NCBI GenBank assembly: GCA_033032865.1
Contig: JAWHQI010000522.1
Coordinates: 186,001 to 250,000, forward strand
DNA length: 64,000 nt
Reading direction: 5' to 3'
DNA from: Dactylorhiza incarnata
Taxonomy: Eukaryota; Streptophyta; Magnoliopsida; Asparagales; Orchidaceae
Shown here: positions 1 to 9,974 of the stretch, one piece after another
Numbering within the stretch: position 1 is the first letter of the stretch
Layout: each line of letters begins with the position of its first letter
Position numbers and translations under genes: made by a program
The notes under the pieces: generated by a model
Database searches by the model: none
The model's input: only the letters and a program-made list of their open reading frames with translations
What the model was told of the DNA's origin: nothing

Positions 1-692
1 AGATTTTCTCTTCAAAACCCCTTGTATACTCCAATTTAGCTTGGCAAATAAAAAATTAAAAGAATAAAAAGATCTTATGTCAATGGGAATAAGAATTCAT
101 TCTGTAAACATAGACACCCAATAAATACTTTAAAAGATCTTATGTCAATGGGAATAAGATTTTGTTCTGTAAACATAGGCATTGGGTTCATAAAAACAAA
201 TGAATTAGTTTTCCCTCGTAAACCACAGGGACACCAAAAAAACTAAAATGAAGGGGTGGACGAATAAACATCATCACCCCTAATTCAAAAACTCTTCTTT
301 TTGCCAAGGCTTTTTACCCCTTTTTCCCTTAGCCAAATTATTGTTTCTAGTTTTAATTCAAAAAATCATTTGAGAGCATAATTAGTAACTTATATTTTTC
401 CTTCACGTTTCTTTAAACAAAAGGTTATTATAATTTTGATCCAATCTCGTTTACTAATGATTGCAATTTTGTTTGCTATTTGGTTAATTAAGAAGCCTTT
501 TGGCTAAGACATTTCTTTCTACATAAATCATTTGCATAATTTAGGACTTAACTCTTATTACTCTGAATTTTTATTTTTTAGTCTCTTATGACTAAAATAA
601 AACGATAGCTAAAAATTAGAACTTATGTTAATCCCATATAGACCTCTCTTTCTTTTGCTCTGGAATAGCAAAAGCTTAAGTATGGGGGTATT
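1..692 (+). mobile_element. 3' internal region of an Athila-like gypsy element, up to the polypurine tract
   Basis: AT-rich non-coding DNA leading into the LTR at 693. Just before the LTR lies a short inverted pair around 658-674 (gctctgga..agcaaaagc) and a purine-rich tract ending tatgggggtattt. This is the usual 3' border of plant Athila/Tat elements, where the polypurine tract primes plus-strand synthesis. No coding frame could be recognised, and the element continues to the left of the window. Family assignment rests on this border and the LTR that follows. Confidence 0.6.
68..187. repeat. 65-bp direct duplication
   Basis: Two copies of a unit starting aagatcttatgtcaatggga lie 65 bp apart (about 71 and 136) and share most bases through the end of each unit (ctgtaaacatag). 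It is a local duplication in the 3' internal region of the Athila-like element; no function is evident. Confidence 0.8.
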
Positions 693-854
693 TGATGAGT
701 AGTAAAATATATGTACTTTTAGTATAGTTATTAGTATAGTTTTAATTAATATTGTAAATTTTCTATGTAAATTAATAAATAAATTGCTTGTTTTATTATT
801 TTTGTTACTAACTTAGCTTTATTTTTCTTTTTTTTCAGATTTTGGCAATTTTTG

Positions 855-1440
855 TCAAGTCACGCCCCTGAGTCACGCCTGTGACCATAAGTCACGCCCG
901 TGACCAAGGGGCGTGTAATTTTAAAATGCCAACTTTCCAGCTATCGGCCAAATCCAGACCAAATTCCGACGAATCGCCCAAGTCACGCCCGTGAACTACT
1001 CTTCTCGATGGATAAGTTCGCCGTCCCATCGTCTCGACGTATTTTCACCAAGTCACGCACGTGACTCTACAAGTCACGCCCATGTTCAGCCAATCATACC
1101 CGTGGTCCGCCAGTGCATTATGCCCCAAAGTCACGCCCATGACTCTACAAGTCACACTCGTGATCCAGCAAAGTCATGCCCGTGATCCAGCAAAGTCACG
1201 CCCATGTACCACCAGCACGTCACGCCAAAGTCGCGCCCACGTTGCTGACGTCTTCCGCCTAATGTCACGCCCCAGGGTCACGCATGTGACCACGAGTCAC
1301 ATCCGTGACAATCCAAGCCACGCCCGTGTACAACCTTATTTTGATGGCAGATCCTTCGAGAAGGCGACCGTTAAGCCGGATCAAATGTCACGCCCCAGGG
1401 TCACGCTCGTGACCACAAGACACGCACGTGACCCAGGGGC
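855..1440. repeat. U3 array of GTCACG-CGTGAC inverted-repeat boxes
   Basis: About 14 copies of a near-palindrome of form GTCACGcccGTGAC, many with one or two substitutions, spaced irregularly at 15-60 bp. They start at about 858, 890, 980, 1052, 1074, 1130, 1151, 1174, 1196, 1265, 1296, 1319, 1388 and 1419. Some variants (gtcacgcacgtgac) create a CACGTG G-box core. The array stops about 20 bp before the TATA box, which fits an upstream promoter element array. Function is inference. Confidence 0.85.
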
Positions 1441-1461
1441 ATGTAAAAATAAAATTTCGAC

Positions 1462-1469
1462 TATAAATA
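1462..1469 (+). promoter_or_regulatory. TATA box of the Athila-like LTR
   Basis: TATAAATA in the context ctataaatagagggg, just 3' of the inverted-repeat array. It is a consensus plant TATA box in the position expected at the U3/R boundary; transcription would start about 30 bp downstream. Confidence 0.65.
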
Positions 1470-1672
1470 GAGGGGCTCGGCTGAAGGAATTTTCATCCAA
1501 ATTTTGAGTGCTTGTTAGTGTTTTTGAGTTCTTTTGAGTGAATGTGAGTTTTGTTTATGCAATTAAGTTTAAGTTTATTTGTAATTTTCGCCTTCCTAGT
1601 ATAGTTGTAATGCTTATTTTAGAAATAAAATGTTGTTTTTCTCATTTGGATCATCTTCTTTTTCAATCAATG

Positions 1673-1675
<3 letters not shown>

Positions 1676-1704
<29 letters not shown>
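1676..1704. repeat. (GT)n microsatellite
   Basis: About 14 uninterrupted GT dinucleotides within R-U5 of the Athila-like LTR. It is probably polymorphic. Confidence 0.95.
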
Positions 1705-1708
<4 letters not shown>

Positions 1709-1928
1709 TATGAGAATAGTTTATTGCTTTCATAATTTAGGTTTATTGCTTTCATAACTTAGATGTACTACTTTCATATTTTAGGTTAAAAGCTTTCATA
1801 AAAATAGTTTATTGCTTTTCTTTCAACGCTTTATTTATCGCTTTCGTTTAAACGCATTCTTTCATTTTTTTCTTTTTCCTTATTTTTGTAACATTGCTTT
1901 ATTTCAGTCTTTATAGAACTGCTATATA

Positions 1929-2260
1929 CCACCCCCATCTCAAATAAGAGGCTAAGTTCTTTTTAGCGTTTGTTTAAGACGGTTGGGATGGATATTATTT
2001 CTACACTTTTATAAGTATTTCATTTTTATACCACCCCCGTCCTGGATAAGAGGCTAAGAACTTTTTAGCGCTTGTTTAAGATGGTTGGGATGGATACTAT
2101 TACACATTTTATATAAGTCTTTTATATTTTTCTTTCAAGCTTATATACGCTTAAATTATTAACATGTATTTTCTAATTATTAATGCCGTCTCCATTCCGA
2201 TGAGTGGCTAATTTACTTTAGCACACGATGTCGAAGAGCATTGGGATAAATAAATAGTTT
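1929..2260. repeat. Roughly 102-bp tandem duplication in the LTR, plus a third degenerate unit
   Basis: Units start at 1929 (ccacccccatc) and 2031 (ccacccccgtc). They share ataagaggctaag, ttttagcg, tgtttaaga and ggttgggatggat. A shorter, diverged third unit begins near 2185 (gccgtctcc..gtggctaattt..ttgggata). It lies in R-U5 downstream of the TATA box. Confidence 0.75.
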
Positions 2261-2995
2261 TCTAAAAAAATAAAACATCTCTTTCTAAAATAATTAACAA
2301 GCTTAAGGTTTACCCGAGAATAATGTCGAGTGGAGCCACATAATCGATGTGTGGTTTTCATTTCCATTTTCATACACTAGTTAGCCGAGAGGCTCGTGCG
2401 TACGGACTGATCGCTCACGGGTAAAGAGAAGTGCGCTCTACCCTCGAGAGAGGATGAGGTAAGTCTCTTGAATTGGAAGTAAAAAACTCAATAGCGGGGT
2501 TCACAACATAAAGCGAGTATTAAGGAGATTCGATTAAAGAACGAGAGTTTGGTCGAATATTCATAATCTCAGGTGGGCGTACCTTCGAGAGAGGAGCGTT
2601 CATAATTATGGAACCTCCACGGCCAAGCCGTTTTAATGTTTTGAAAAGTCATCACTTTTATTTCTAAAAAAAGATTATTTTCGTCTCAAGGTAATTCGAC
2701 ATCGGGCGCTATTTATTATCATCGTTTAGAACTCTAGTTATACGCTTATTATCGTTTGCTTTTAAAAACCAACACTAAAACTTATTCTGATAAAATAATA
2801 GTTCGTTCCTCAAAGTAGCTATAATCAAAACGATCCGCGGAAATATACGACCCCGATATTTTCTAAAACAAAATATCCTGTATTACTCACGATAAGGTAT
2901 ACTTGCCTTTATCATATGATTAATTTGGATTATTTAAACAAACACTAGTCAAATCCGAACTTGCAAAACTCTCCTTTTCTATTTTAAAAATCAAT

Positions 2996-3021
2996 AGAAT
3001 TCGGCGTTGTAGTCGGGGCGT
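2996..3021 (+). other. Degraded primer-binding-site-like sequence
   Basis: Immediately after the LTR end, cggcgttgtagtcgggg resembles the tRNA-Asp-type primer binding site (core GGCGCCGTTG..CGGGG) used by Athila/Tat elements, with substitutions and an insertion. The clearer site of the related element is at 14869-14886 on the - strand. Confidence 0.4.
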
Positions 3022-4214
3022 AGTCGTCAATACTTCGAAAGAAGAAAAAAGGCCGTTACTTCTATCTTTCGATAAGATAACAATTAATTTCTCAAAGTAG
3101 GAGTACTTGCGAAACTCTTTGAGAACACCCGCCTAATTCTAATCTCGTCATATAAAGGTTGCGCAAACCATACATATTAATTAAAAGAAAATCCGAAGCA
3201 ATCATCAATGCTCTGCCCTTCTCTTTCTTCTCTTGCCTTTTATTGTCCCCCTTCAAATTTTAATTTGTTTCCCTTTCTAGTAAGGCCTGAAAAGGTATTC
3301 TGCTCTGGACAATCTCTTTCTTTCCTTCTTTAATTCCCGACCCGTTCACCAACATTAAGCATGTTTCTATGTAAGCTTTTTGTCCTCTTTTAGTTCTGCT
3401 TCCTATTTGAGGCAATTAATGAGTCCTTGGAGAACGGTCTTGAGTGAGTTGGTCCATGAGAGTGGGTCCAAAATGACAGCTAAAAAAGTTTCCCTTTTCA
3501 GACTGTATTCGAGGTAGCGTCGAGTTCTTTTCCTCTCTTATCGACGCACCTTTGAGTTCTTGTAGGATCAACTTTGAATTCATCCTTGCTCTGGTTGAAC
3601 TTTGCTAGTCGACGTTGCGTCAATACCTTATCGACGTAAATGTTGAGTTGATGACATGGCTCTGAACATCATTATCTATGTCGAGATGAAGTCGACATTG
3701 CGTCGACTTTACATGGCTTCGACAGATACTTCCTTCTGCGCTGAGTTGAAGTAGAAGCTGCGTCGACTTCTCAAAGTACTTCGACAGGTCCATGGCCTCT
3801 ACATCGATATCTATTTGACATAACGTCGACTTGAATTACTTCGACAGAATGGTGAACCACTTGGACTTCTAGTCAGAGTAGCGTCAACAATAACTTGTCG
3901 CTGCGTCGAATTCTATTCGACGCAAATGTTAACTTTGCCCAAATTTTGCTTCTTTTGATCTGGTCTTGACACCCTAGGTTGAGTGTGATATCCTATGAAA
4001 TCTAATGACCAGATTGCCCTCACTATACAATGGGTAACTCAATCCTAAGAGATAAAATCACTTTTTAAGTAATTTGTTAAGTTAAATCAAAGGGGTTTTT
4101 CCCAATAGCTACCACTACACATCTGTGAGTAATTCAAGCGAGATGTGGTCTTAGTGGGTCTTATGACCCGAAAGAGTAATCAGAGGTTGTATTTCCACCC
4201 CTCATACCAAACAA
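3022..4214. other. Unassigned DNA with repeated GTCGAC-type motifs
   Basis: No coding frame recognised. Between about 3500 and 3930 there are many short copies of cgtcgac / gcgtcgac / tcgacg in partial inverted pairs, spaced about 30-60 bp. They resemble the inverted-repeat boxes of the LTR families elsewhere in the window, so this is probably U3 of a further, unidentified LTR element. A possible TATA (catataaagg) is at about 3150 on the + strand. 3960-4214 shows nothing recognisable. Confidence 0.4.
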
Positions 4215-4512
4215 CAAGCGACGGTCTTAAATGCTCCAGACCTCCCCTTAGAAAAAACATCAGGAGGCAGTTTTAAATGTTCCAGACCACCCCTTAAAAA
4301 GCATCAGGCGGCGGTCTTAAATGATCCACACCGCCCCTTAAAAACCTCATGCGACGAACTTAAATGCTCCAGACCGCCCCATAAAAAACCTCAGGCAGCG
4401 GTCTTAAATGCTCCATACCGCACCTTAAAAAACCTTAGGCGATGGTCTTAAATGCTCCAGACCGCCCCTTAAAAACCTCAGGCCACAGTCTTAAATGCGC
4501 CAGACCGCCCCT
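4215..4512. repeat. 44-bp tandem array of hairpin-forming units (7 units)
   Basis: The phrase gtcttaaatgctcc (with variants) recurs at about 4224, 4270, 4313, 4357, 4401, 4445 and 4488, a period of 43-46 bp. In the best units gcggtct and agaccgc flank a 10-base loop, so each unit can form a 7-bp hairpin. It lies downstream of the - strand gag pseudogene. It may be the 3' UTR or LTR of that gypsy element, but no LTR border was found. Confidence 0.85.
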
Positions 4513-4855
4513 TTTAAAAGCAGAAAGTAATGTAAAGAAAGAGCTTAAGACATAACCGAATAAATGTTTGCAGTGAAAGGTATGGCAGTGAATCTGGATA
4601 TGACGTCTGATATATCTGACTGCCGAGAGGATCTTCGCAATGATAGCTGCTTGGTAGGACTTGGTTACTGCTATACTCATTACAAGTTAAACTAAAAATG
4701 AAGAGATGTAGAAAAACTCCAAACAAATGGGAGTTATATGAAACAAAAAATAAAATGACATTTTATCTCATCTCTATTCTATGCACTTCTTTTATTGAAT
4801 GAAAAAAAAATCCTTTGCTTGTAAAATTGCTTCTGGTGGAGGATAAACTGTCAGA

Positions 4856-6076
4856 TTATTGAGCAATATAGTCTTGTAACTTTCTTGCTTCCCAGAGTTC
4901 ATCTACTAGCTTCCGAAGAGCTCGAAAATGTTCTGTATCATGACCAATATCTGAGTTATATTTGCAGAAGAGTTCTCCATGACGATACTTGGCCTTTGAC
5001 CTCATAGGGCGAGGAAGTCTAAACTCTGGCATATCTTGAATGGTCATAAGAACTTTTTCCATGGGAATATTAAGCTGAGTATACCCTCCTGGATAATTCT
5101 CGGTTTTATGTGTCCTCGGATTGAAAGACTGAATAGGACAGACTTCCACACATTCAGGTGATGCATTTCGTTGTGGATGTTGTGTAAATCTATTCTGCGG
5201 AAAGGAGTAAGATTTGAAGCTTTTATCTTGCGGGATATTACGTGACGAAGACGGATGTTGATAATAAGAATTCCTTTTTCGCTATTGGGTTTTTTAATTC
5301 AGAGAAGAAGCGTAATTAGGATTTATTGTCTCTCCTTCAATAAATTGATTTGCTATTCTGATAAGATGCCCATAAGTCTTGGGTTCATTTCGGGTGACTT
5401 CAAATTTGAGAGGACCTTCTTGTAATCCATTCATCAAGGCGATTTTATACAAGTCCTGATTATCATCAACAATTTCAAGAATATCCTTTTAGAACCTGTC
5501 AACAAATTGAGCAAGAGTCTCAATAACTCCTTTCTTGATTTGAAAAAGAGCTGTTGGGCCTCTCCTCCGCTTCCTCGAGGTAGCAAACCTCAATAGAAGT
5601 GCTCTTCGAAGATCTTTAAGGAAGGTAATTGATTGAGGTGGTAGCTTATAGAACTATTCTATAGCTTGACCGTCAAAGGATATAACCAATAATTTGCACT
5701 TAATCTCATCTGAAATAGTCCTTAATGAGAAAGCAGATTCGAAGGCTTGAATATGTCTGATAGGATCTTCTCCTCCCGAGAAGATAGGAAGATGGGGCTC
5801 TCTAAAATCAATAGAAACATACTCTGAACGAGCTCTATTTGTAAAGGGAGAAGTCTTCTCTAATTGAACAAAAGTAGGAGTTGAATGATAAGCACGGTTA
5901 TCCTGAAAATTCAGCACTTATACTGGTTCATTCTGGGCAACTGATCTGAAGTAGTCATGGCAATTAGTTGTGAACTCCTCAAACTAAGATGGTAGAGGAT
6001 CAATCGGATGTGCAAAACTTGTAGGAGGAGGAGTATCCTCCTCAAAAGGAGCTCGGGCGAACTCGAGGTCAGCCAT
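4856..6076 (-). pseudogene. gag: Ty3/gypsy (Tat-like) gag, frame-intact but with six premature stops
   Basis: One continuous reading frame of about 406 codons starts at ATG 6076-6074 (MADLEFARAPFEED) and ends at 4856. The central part (HLPIFSGGEDPIRHIQAFES..FDGQAIE) matches the capsid region of plant gypsy gag. The C-terminus (FCKYNSDIGHDTEHFRALRK) is the degenerate metal-knuckle-like segment seen in Tat-type gag. In-frame stops begin at 5986, 5920, 5656, 5491, 5296 and 5284, yet there is no frameshift along 1.2 kb. Gag would form the particle that packages element RNA. Protease and pol do not follow, so the element is truncated after gag. No cognate pol is seen in this window. Confidence 0.8.
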
Positions 6077-6393
6077 GGCTAGTCGCATGCATAAAACAAA
6101 ATTGTCGAAATTGCTGAAAGAATAAAACTGCGATAACTTCTAAATGGAGTTGAATTTGGTCAAGCTAAGGGCGCAAAATGAAGTCTAACTGGTAAACCTA
6201 TCCGCCATTGGATGGACGGCTTCGAGTCGGTCCCGAAAAGCTATCATGGCCTGAAAACGGACAAACAGATCAAAAGTTATGGCTGATTTAATATTGGTTG
6301 TCATTCTCGGCAAAATTCCACATCTTCATCGCAACTGTCGTTCATCAAACACTCAAGATCTGAAGGTCACGTATTAAATGTTTGAACCAAAAA
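6077..6393 (-). mobile_element. 5' leader of the Tat-like gypsy element
   Basis: Non-coding leader between the predicted LTR end (6394) and the gag start (6076), read on the - strand. It begins with tttttggttcaaac, in the position of a primer-binding site, but I could not match it to a specific tRNA. Confidence 0.45.
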
Positions 6394-6667
6394 TGTACCA
6401 AGTCCATAATTGCTCAAGATGGAGAAGGAGGAGGAAAACTGATGGGTGGTCGGTTACTTTAAGCTACGAGTGAAGGAGTGAGAGAGGAGAAAAAGGGATG
6501 AAGATTGGCGGTCTCCTGAAGGGAGATGGTGAGGTATCCTAAAGGGAGATCACCTGGAAGAGGCTGCTGTAAAGAGGTCTCCGTGTTCTTAAAACTGGAG
6601 ACCACTCAAGCCACTGGCTGAGGGTTGGAATCTCTCTGAAGTCCTCCAACTAGTACCCCTACCCCTC

Positions 6668-6675
6668 TATTTATA
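6668..6675 (-). promoter_or_regulatory. TATA box of the Tat-like LTR
   Basis: On the - strand gcctataaatagagggg, nearly the same core as the Athila-like LTR TATA at 1462. It lies about 80 bp downstream of the 46-bp array, fitting U3/R. Confidence 0.65.
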
Positions 6676-6749
6676 GGCACTGGACCTACCCAAATGGGCG
6701 GGGTCAGTTAAAGCGGGCTGCCCGAGCCACGAGTGATCAACGGAAGCGA

Positions 6750-6965
6750 GATTGCCCAGGTGATGGGAGATCGCCCGGGCTCGACGACCTAGCGAGATCG
6801 CCCTGGTAGTGGGAGACCGCCCGAGCTTGGTGACCTGGCAAGATCGCTTGGGCAGTGGGAGACCGCCCAGGCTTGGCGACATGGCAAGATCGCCCGGGCA
6901 GTGGGAGATCGGTCGGGCTCGGCGACCTGGTAAGATCGTCTGGGGAGTGGGAGACCGCCTGGGTT
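6750..6965. repeat. 46-bp GC-rich tandem array in U3 (about 5 units)
   Basis: The phrase gtgggaga recurs at 6809, 6855, 6901 and 6947, exactly 46 bp apart, with a weaker unit at about 6762. Units contain agatcgcccgggc and gaccgcccg and are rich in CpG and partial inverted repeats (gcccgggc). Open frames across it on the - strand are low-complexity and not genes. Confidence 0.9.
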
Positions 6966-7020
6966 TCTGAGACCATGCGGATTGTTTTCATCGCCTTTGG
7001 ATGGATCGCCGATTTCTAGG

Positions 7021-8345
7021 TAAATAGAGATAACATTGGATGAGTCACAATACAATGGAGAGTGACTTACCTTGCGGTTGCAATCCTTTAGCTGATGTTG
7101 TATCCATAATAGTTGTGCACAACAACTTCCTGCAGCTATATATTCAGACTCAGCAGTGGATATAGCCACACTAGTCTGCTTCTTGCTGCTCTAAGAGATC
7201 AACCTCCTTCATAGGAATTAACAAGACCCACTTGTACTTTTCCTATCTTTTTGCATCCTGCAAAATCTGCATCTGAAAAACCAGTTAGTTCAAAATCATT
7301 GTTCTTAAGGTACCAAAGGCTAAGATGCTGGTTGCCTTTAAGGTATCTCAAAATCCTTTTTGCAGCTGAGTAGTGAGATTCCCTATGGCATGCTTGGTAC
7401 CTAGCACAAATACACGTATCATACATAATGTTTGGTCTATTAGCAGTCAGACACAACTTGGATCCAATAATGCACCTGTACATGGATTCATCAAAGGGCT
7501 TTCTCATCCTTATCCAGGGAGATGTTGGAACCCATTGGAGTCTTCATGGTGGAAGTAGATTCCATCCCAAACTTCTTGATAAGCTCCCTAGTGTACTTTG
7601 TCTGAGAGATGAATATCCCTTCATCAGACTGTTTCACTTGGAGGCCTAAAAGTACTTGAGCTCTCCCATACTACTCATCTCAAACTCCCCCTGCATACGG
7701 TTGGCAAACCTTTTACAAAGGTTGTCATCAGTAGACCCAAAGATTATGTCATCAACATAAATTTGGACTAGGAGACATTTACCCTTTGTTTCCCTAAGAA
7801 ACAATGTACTATCTATCTTTCCCCTCAAGAACTTGTTCTTGATGAGAAAGATAGACAAGGTCTCATACCAACCCCTAGGGGCTTGCTTTAGACTATATAA
7901 TGCTTTCCTAAGTAGCTAGACATGAAAGGATAGAGTTGGATGAACAAAAACTGAGGGCTGCTCCACATATACGTCTTCCTTCCAATCTCCACTTAGGAAG
8001 GCTGACTTGACATCCATCTGGTATACTTTCAACCCCTTGTTGGCAGCATAGGCAAGAAATAACCTTATTGCTTCTAACCTTGCAACTGGTGCAAAAGTTT
8101 GATCAAAGTCAATACCTTCTTCTTGCCTATATCCTTTGGCCACTAGTCTAGCCTTATTCTTGATGATGATGTCATTCTCATCTAGCTTGTTTCTGTAGAT
8201 CCATTTTGTGCCAATGATGTTGTGTCCTTGAGGTTTTGGCACCAACTTCAATACGTACCTTGCACCTTTTGAATTGTAGCAGCTCTTCTTACATTGCTTG
8301 AATCTAGAAGGTGTCTTGATTTGCTTCTTCAAACTTCTTGGGCTC
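7021..8345 (-). pseudogene. pol: Sirevirus-type copia reverse transcriptase and RNase H (truncated)
   Basis: RT frames on the - strand read [19 protein letters not shown], then [18 protein letters not shown], then [12 protein letters not shown] (motif A) and QIYVDDIIFGST (YVDD catalytic motif, intact). The pieces 8332-7916, 7858-7646 and 7507-7199 are in the same frame but interrupted by stops. RNase H begins at 7169 (AISTAESEYIAAGSCCAQ) and breaks off after ISIYL at about 7025, where the gypsy LTR begins. The wording FGSTDDNLCKRFANRMQGEFEMSSMGEL is characteristic of the Sirevirus lineage. Confidence 0.85.
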
Positions 8346-8891
8346 CATTTATGACAGAAAACTCAAGAATAAAGCTTCATTGTGAGCCCTGCTTCTGGTG
8401 ACCACCCCTTGGTTCTCATCACCAATTATCTAGTCTCTTGGATGATCCATCAGGTGCCTATTTCCTGCAGGCAATCTGTCAGCAATCTACAGCTCTTTTT
8501 TGGAGTAGCAAGTTCTTCAGCAACCTGATGACCTTCATCTTTAGGAACAACAACATCTGCATAGATTCTGTTGGTGCTGGGTATGTCTTGGATGGACATG
8601 TCATGCATTATCTATTCATTACCTATCAAAATTGGAGAACTGGACTAGCCCTTATAAAGTAGGCTGGTCTCATCAAATACAACATGCATAAACTCTTATA
8701 TAACCTGAGTCTTCTTGTTAAATACTCTATAGGCTCAACTATGTGAGCTATATCCAACAAGAACCCCAACATTGCATTTTTTAGCAAACTTTGTTAATTG
8801 AGATTTTCCATTATTTAAAATATAGAATTTGCAACCAAAGATTCTAAAGTATGAAATTGTTGGTTGTCTGCCTTTCAGAATCTCATAGGGG
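8346..8891 (-). pseudogene. Integrase C-terminus to RT linker of the - strand Sirevirus, decayed
   Basis: Connects the integrase and RT reading frames of the same element. Recognisable on the - strand is the segment resembling the copia GKPT/FGCKF-IL post-integrase region around 8700-8890, broken by stops and frameshifts. No independent gene. Confidence 0.5.
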
Positions 8892-9974
8892 TTATTCCAT
8901 GGGCCATATTAATGGAAGCTCTATTGAGAACATAACAACCAGTATTGACTGCCTCACCAAAAAATATTCTAGAAGTGAGGAGTCACTTAGCATTGTTCTC
9001 CCAGCTTCTATCAAGGTCCTATTCCTCTTCTCAGCCACACCATTTTGTTGTTGAGTCCTTTGGGAGGAGAACACTTGGGTGATACAAAATTCTTGACAAA
9101 ACTTTGTCTTGGACCGAGATTGAAATTTTGTACCATGTCCAGTTCTAGTTTTGACCACAGTACATTGCAGGTCATTCTGGATTGCCTTGACATGGTTTAT
9201 GAAGATATATAAAGTATCAGATTTCTTCTTAAGGAAGAATACCCATTTATATTTTGAGTGATCATCAACAATCACTAAAGTATACAACTTCCCACCTAGG
9301 CTCTGAATTGGCAAAGGACCAAACAAGTCCATATGCACTAGATAAAGACATCTTTCAGTTTCTTTGGAGTCAATGCTTTTAATGGTGGCCCTACTTTGCT
9401 TGCCCATTTGTCATGCATGACAGAGACCACTTTTAATACATTTCAAATTTAGACTATTCCAAACAAGGTTTTTAGAAAATAGTCTATACATTGTCTTGTA
9501 GTTTATGTGGGCAAGTCTCTTGTGCCATAGAACACAAAGAGACTCACTTTCATTAGCTACAAGACAAACTGGAGAAAGAGAACTATTGCAAATAAAATCT
9601 AAGCAACAAACATTCCCACTCCTAGTGGCTGAGAGAATGATCTCTAAGTCAATTGACTTTGTGATCAAGCACTTGTCATTGTGGAATTCAATTACATAGC
9701 CCAAGTCATATAGTTGACTTATGCTTACAAAGTTGTGTTGCAACCATTCAACATAAGCTAACCTTGTGATAGAGACTATGCCATTAGAGATCATACCATA
9801 TCCTTTGGTGACTCCTTTTTCAGAACCTCCAAAGACAACTTTAGGTCCATTCTTCACAGTAGTGTAATCCTGCAGATGACTTATGGTACCTATCATGTGC
9901 CTTGAGCACCCACTGTCCAAGTACCATATTTGCCTTAAGCAGGTACTTGAACTATCCTGCAAAAAACAATTCAT
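8892..9974 (-). pseudogene. pol: Copia protease and integrase
   Basis: From 9974 on the - strand: a protease-type active site IWYLDSGCSRHMIG (D-S-G), then the integrase zinc-binding region (LWHKRLAHINYKT). After one in-frame stop at 9411 comes the integrase core: VHMDLFGP gives the first Asp, and QQNGVAEKRNRT keeps the catalytic Glu. The second catalytic Asp appears lost: the motif reads RTGHGTKF, with Gly where Asp is expected. Two frames (9974-9411 and 9407-8892) are in phase, so decay here is mainly point mutation. Confidence 0.85.

Larger units (their letters stand above)
693..2994 (+). mobile_element. Athila-like LTR (about 2.3 kb)
   Basis: Starts TGATGAG directly after a polypurine tract and ends at about ..aaaaatca, followed by a PBS-like sequence. 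U3 holds a dense array of GTCACG..CGTGAC inverted repeats (855-1440), then a TATA box at 1462. R-U5 holds a roughly 102-bp duplication and stretches that match, in inverted orientation, the LTR at 14893-16619. Examples are the phrases on cctctcgagagagg, on the accgtggaggttcc block and on cgataaggtatacttgcc. Both LTRs therefore belong to related subfamilies. The 3' end is less certain than the 5' end. Confidence 0.65.
6394..7015 (-). mobile_element. LTR of the Tat-like gypsy element
   Basis: On the - strand: a 46-bp GC-rich tandem array (U3), a TATA box, a pyrimidine-rich R-U5 and a plausible end ..ttggtaca at 6394. The outer end abuts the Sirevirus RNase H reading frame near 6990-7025, so the insertion or break point is there. 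The exact first base is uncertain and no target-site duplication could be matched. Confidence 0.55.

Noticed and set aside
991..1507. Overlapping open frames across the Athila-like U3
   Set aside because: Low-complexity translation of the GTCACG-CGTGAC boxes; they lie upstream of the TATA box and match no protein.
4215..4512. CRISPR-like regularly spaced repeats
   Set aside because: Units are contiguous 44-bp repeats with no unique spacers, in plant DNA.
6667..7169. Overlapping - strand frames including a 126-codon one that joins RNase H to repeats
   Set aside because: The joined frame is an accident of a gypsy LTR abutting Sirevirus RNase H; the rest is translation of the 46-bp array.
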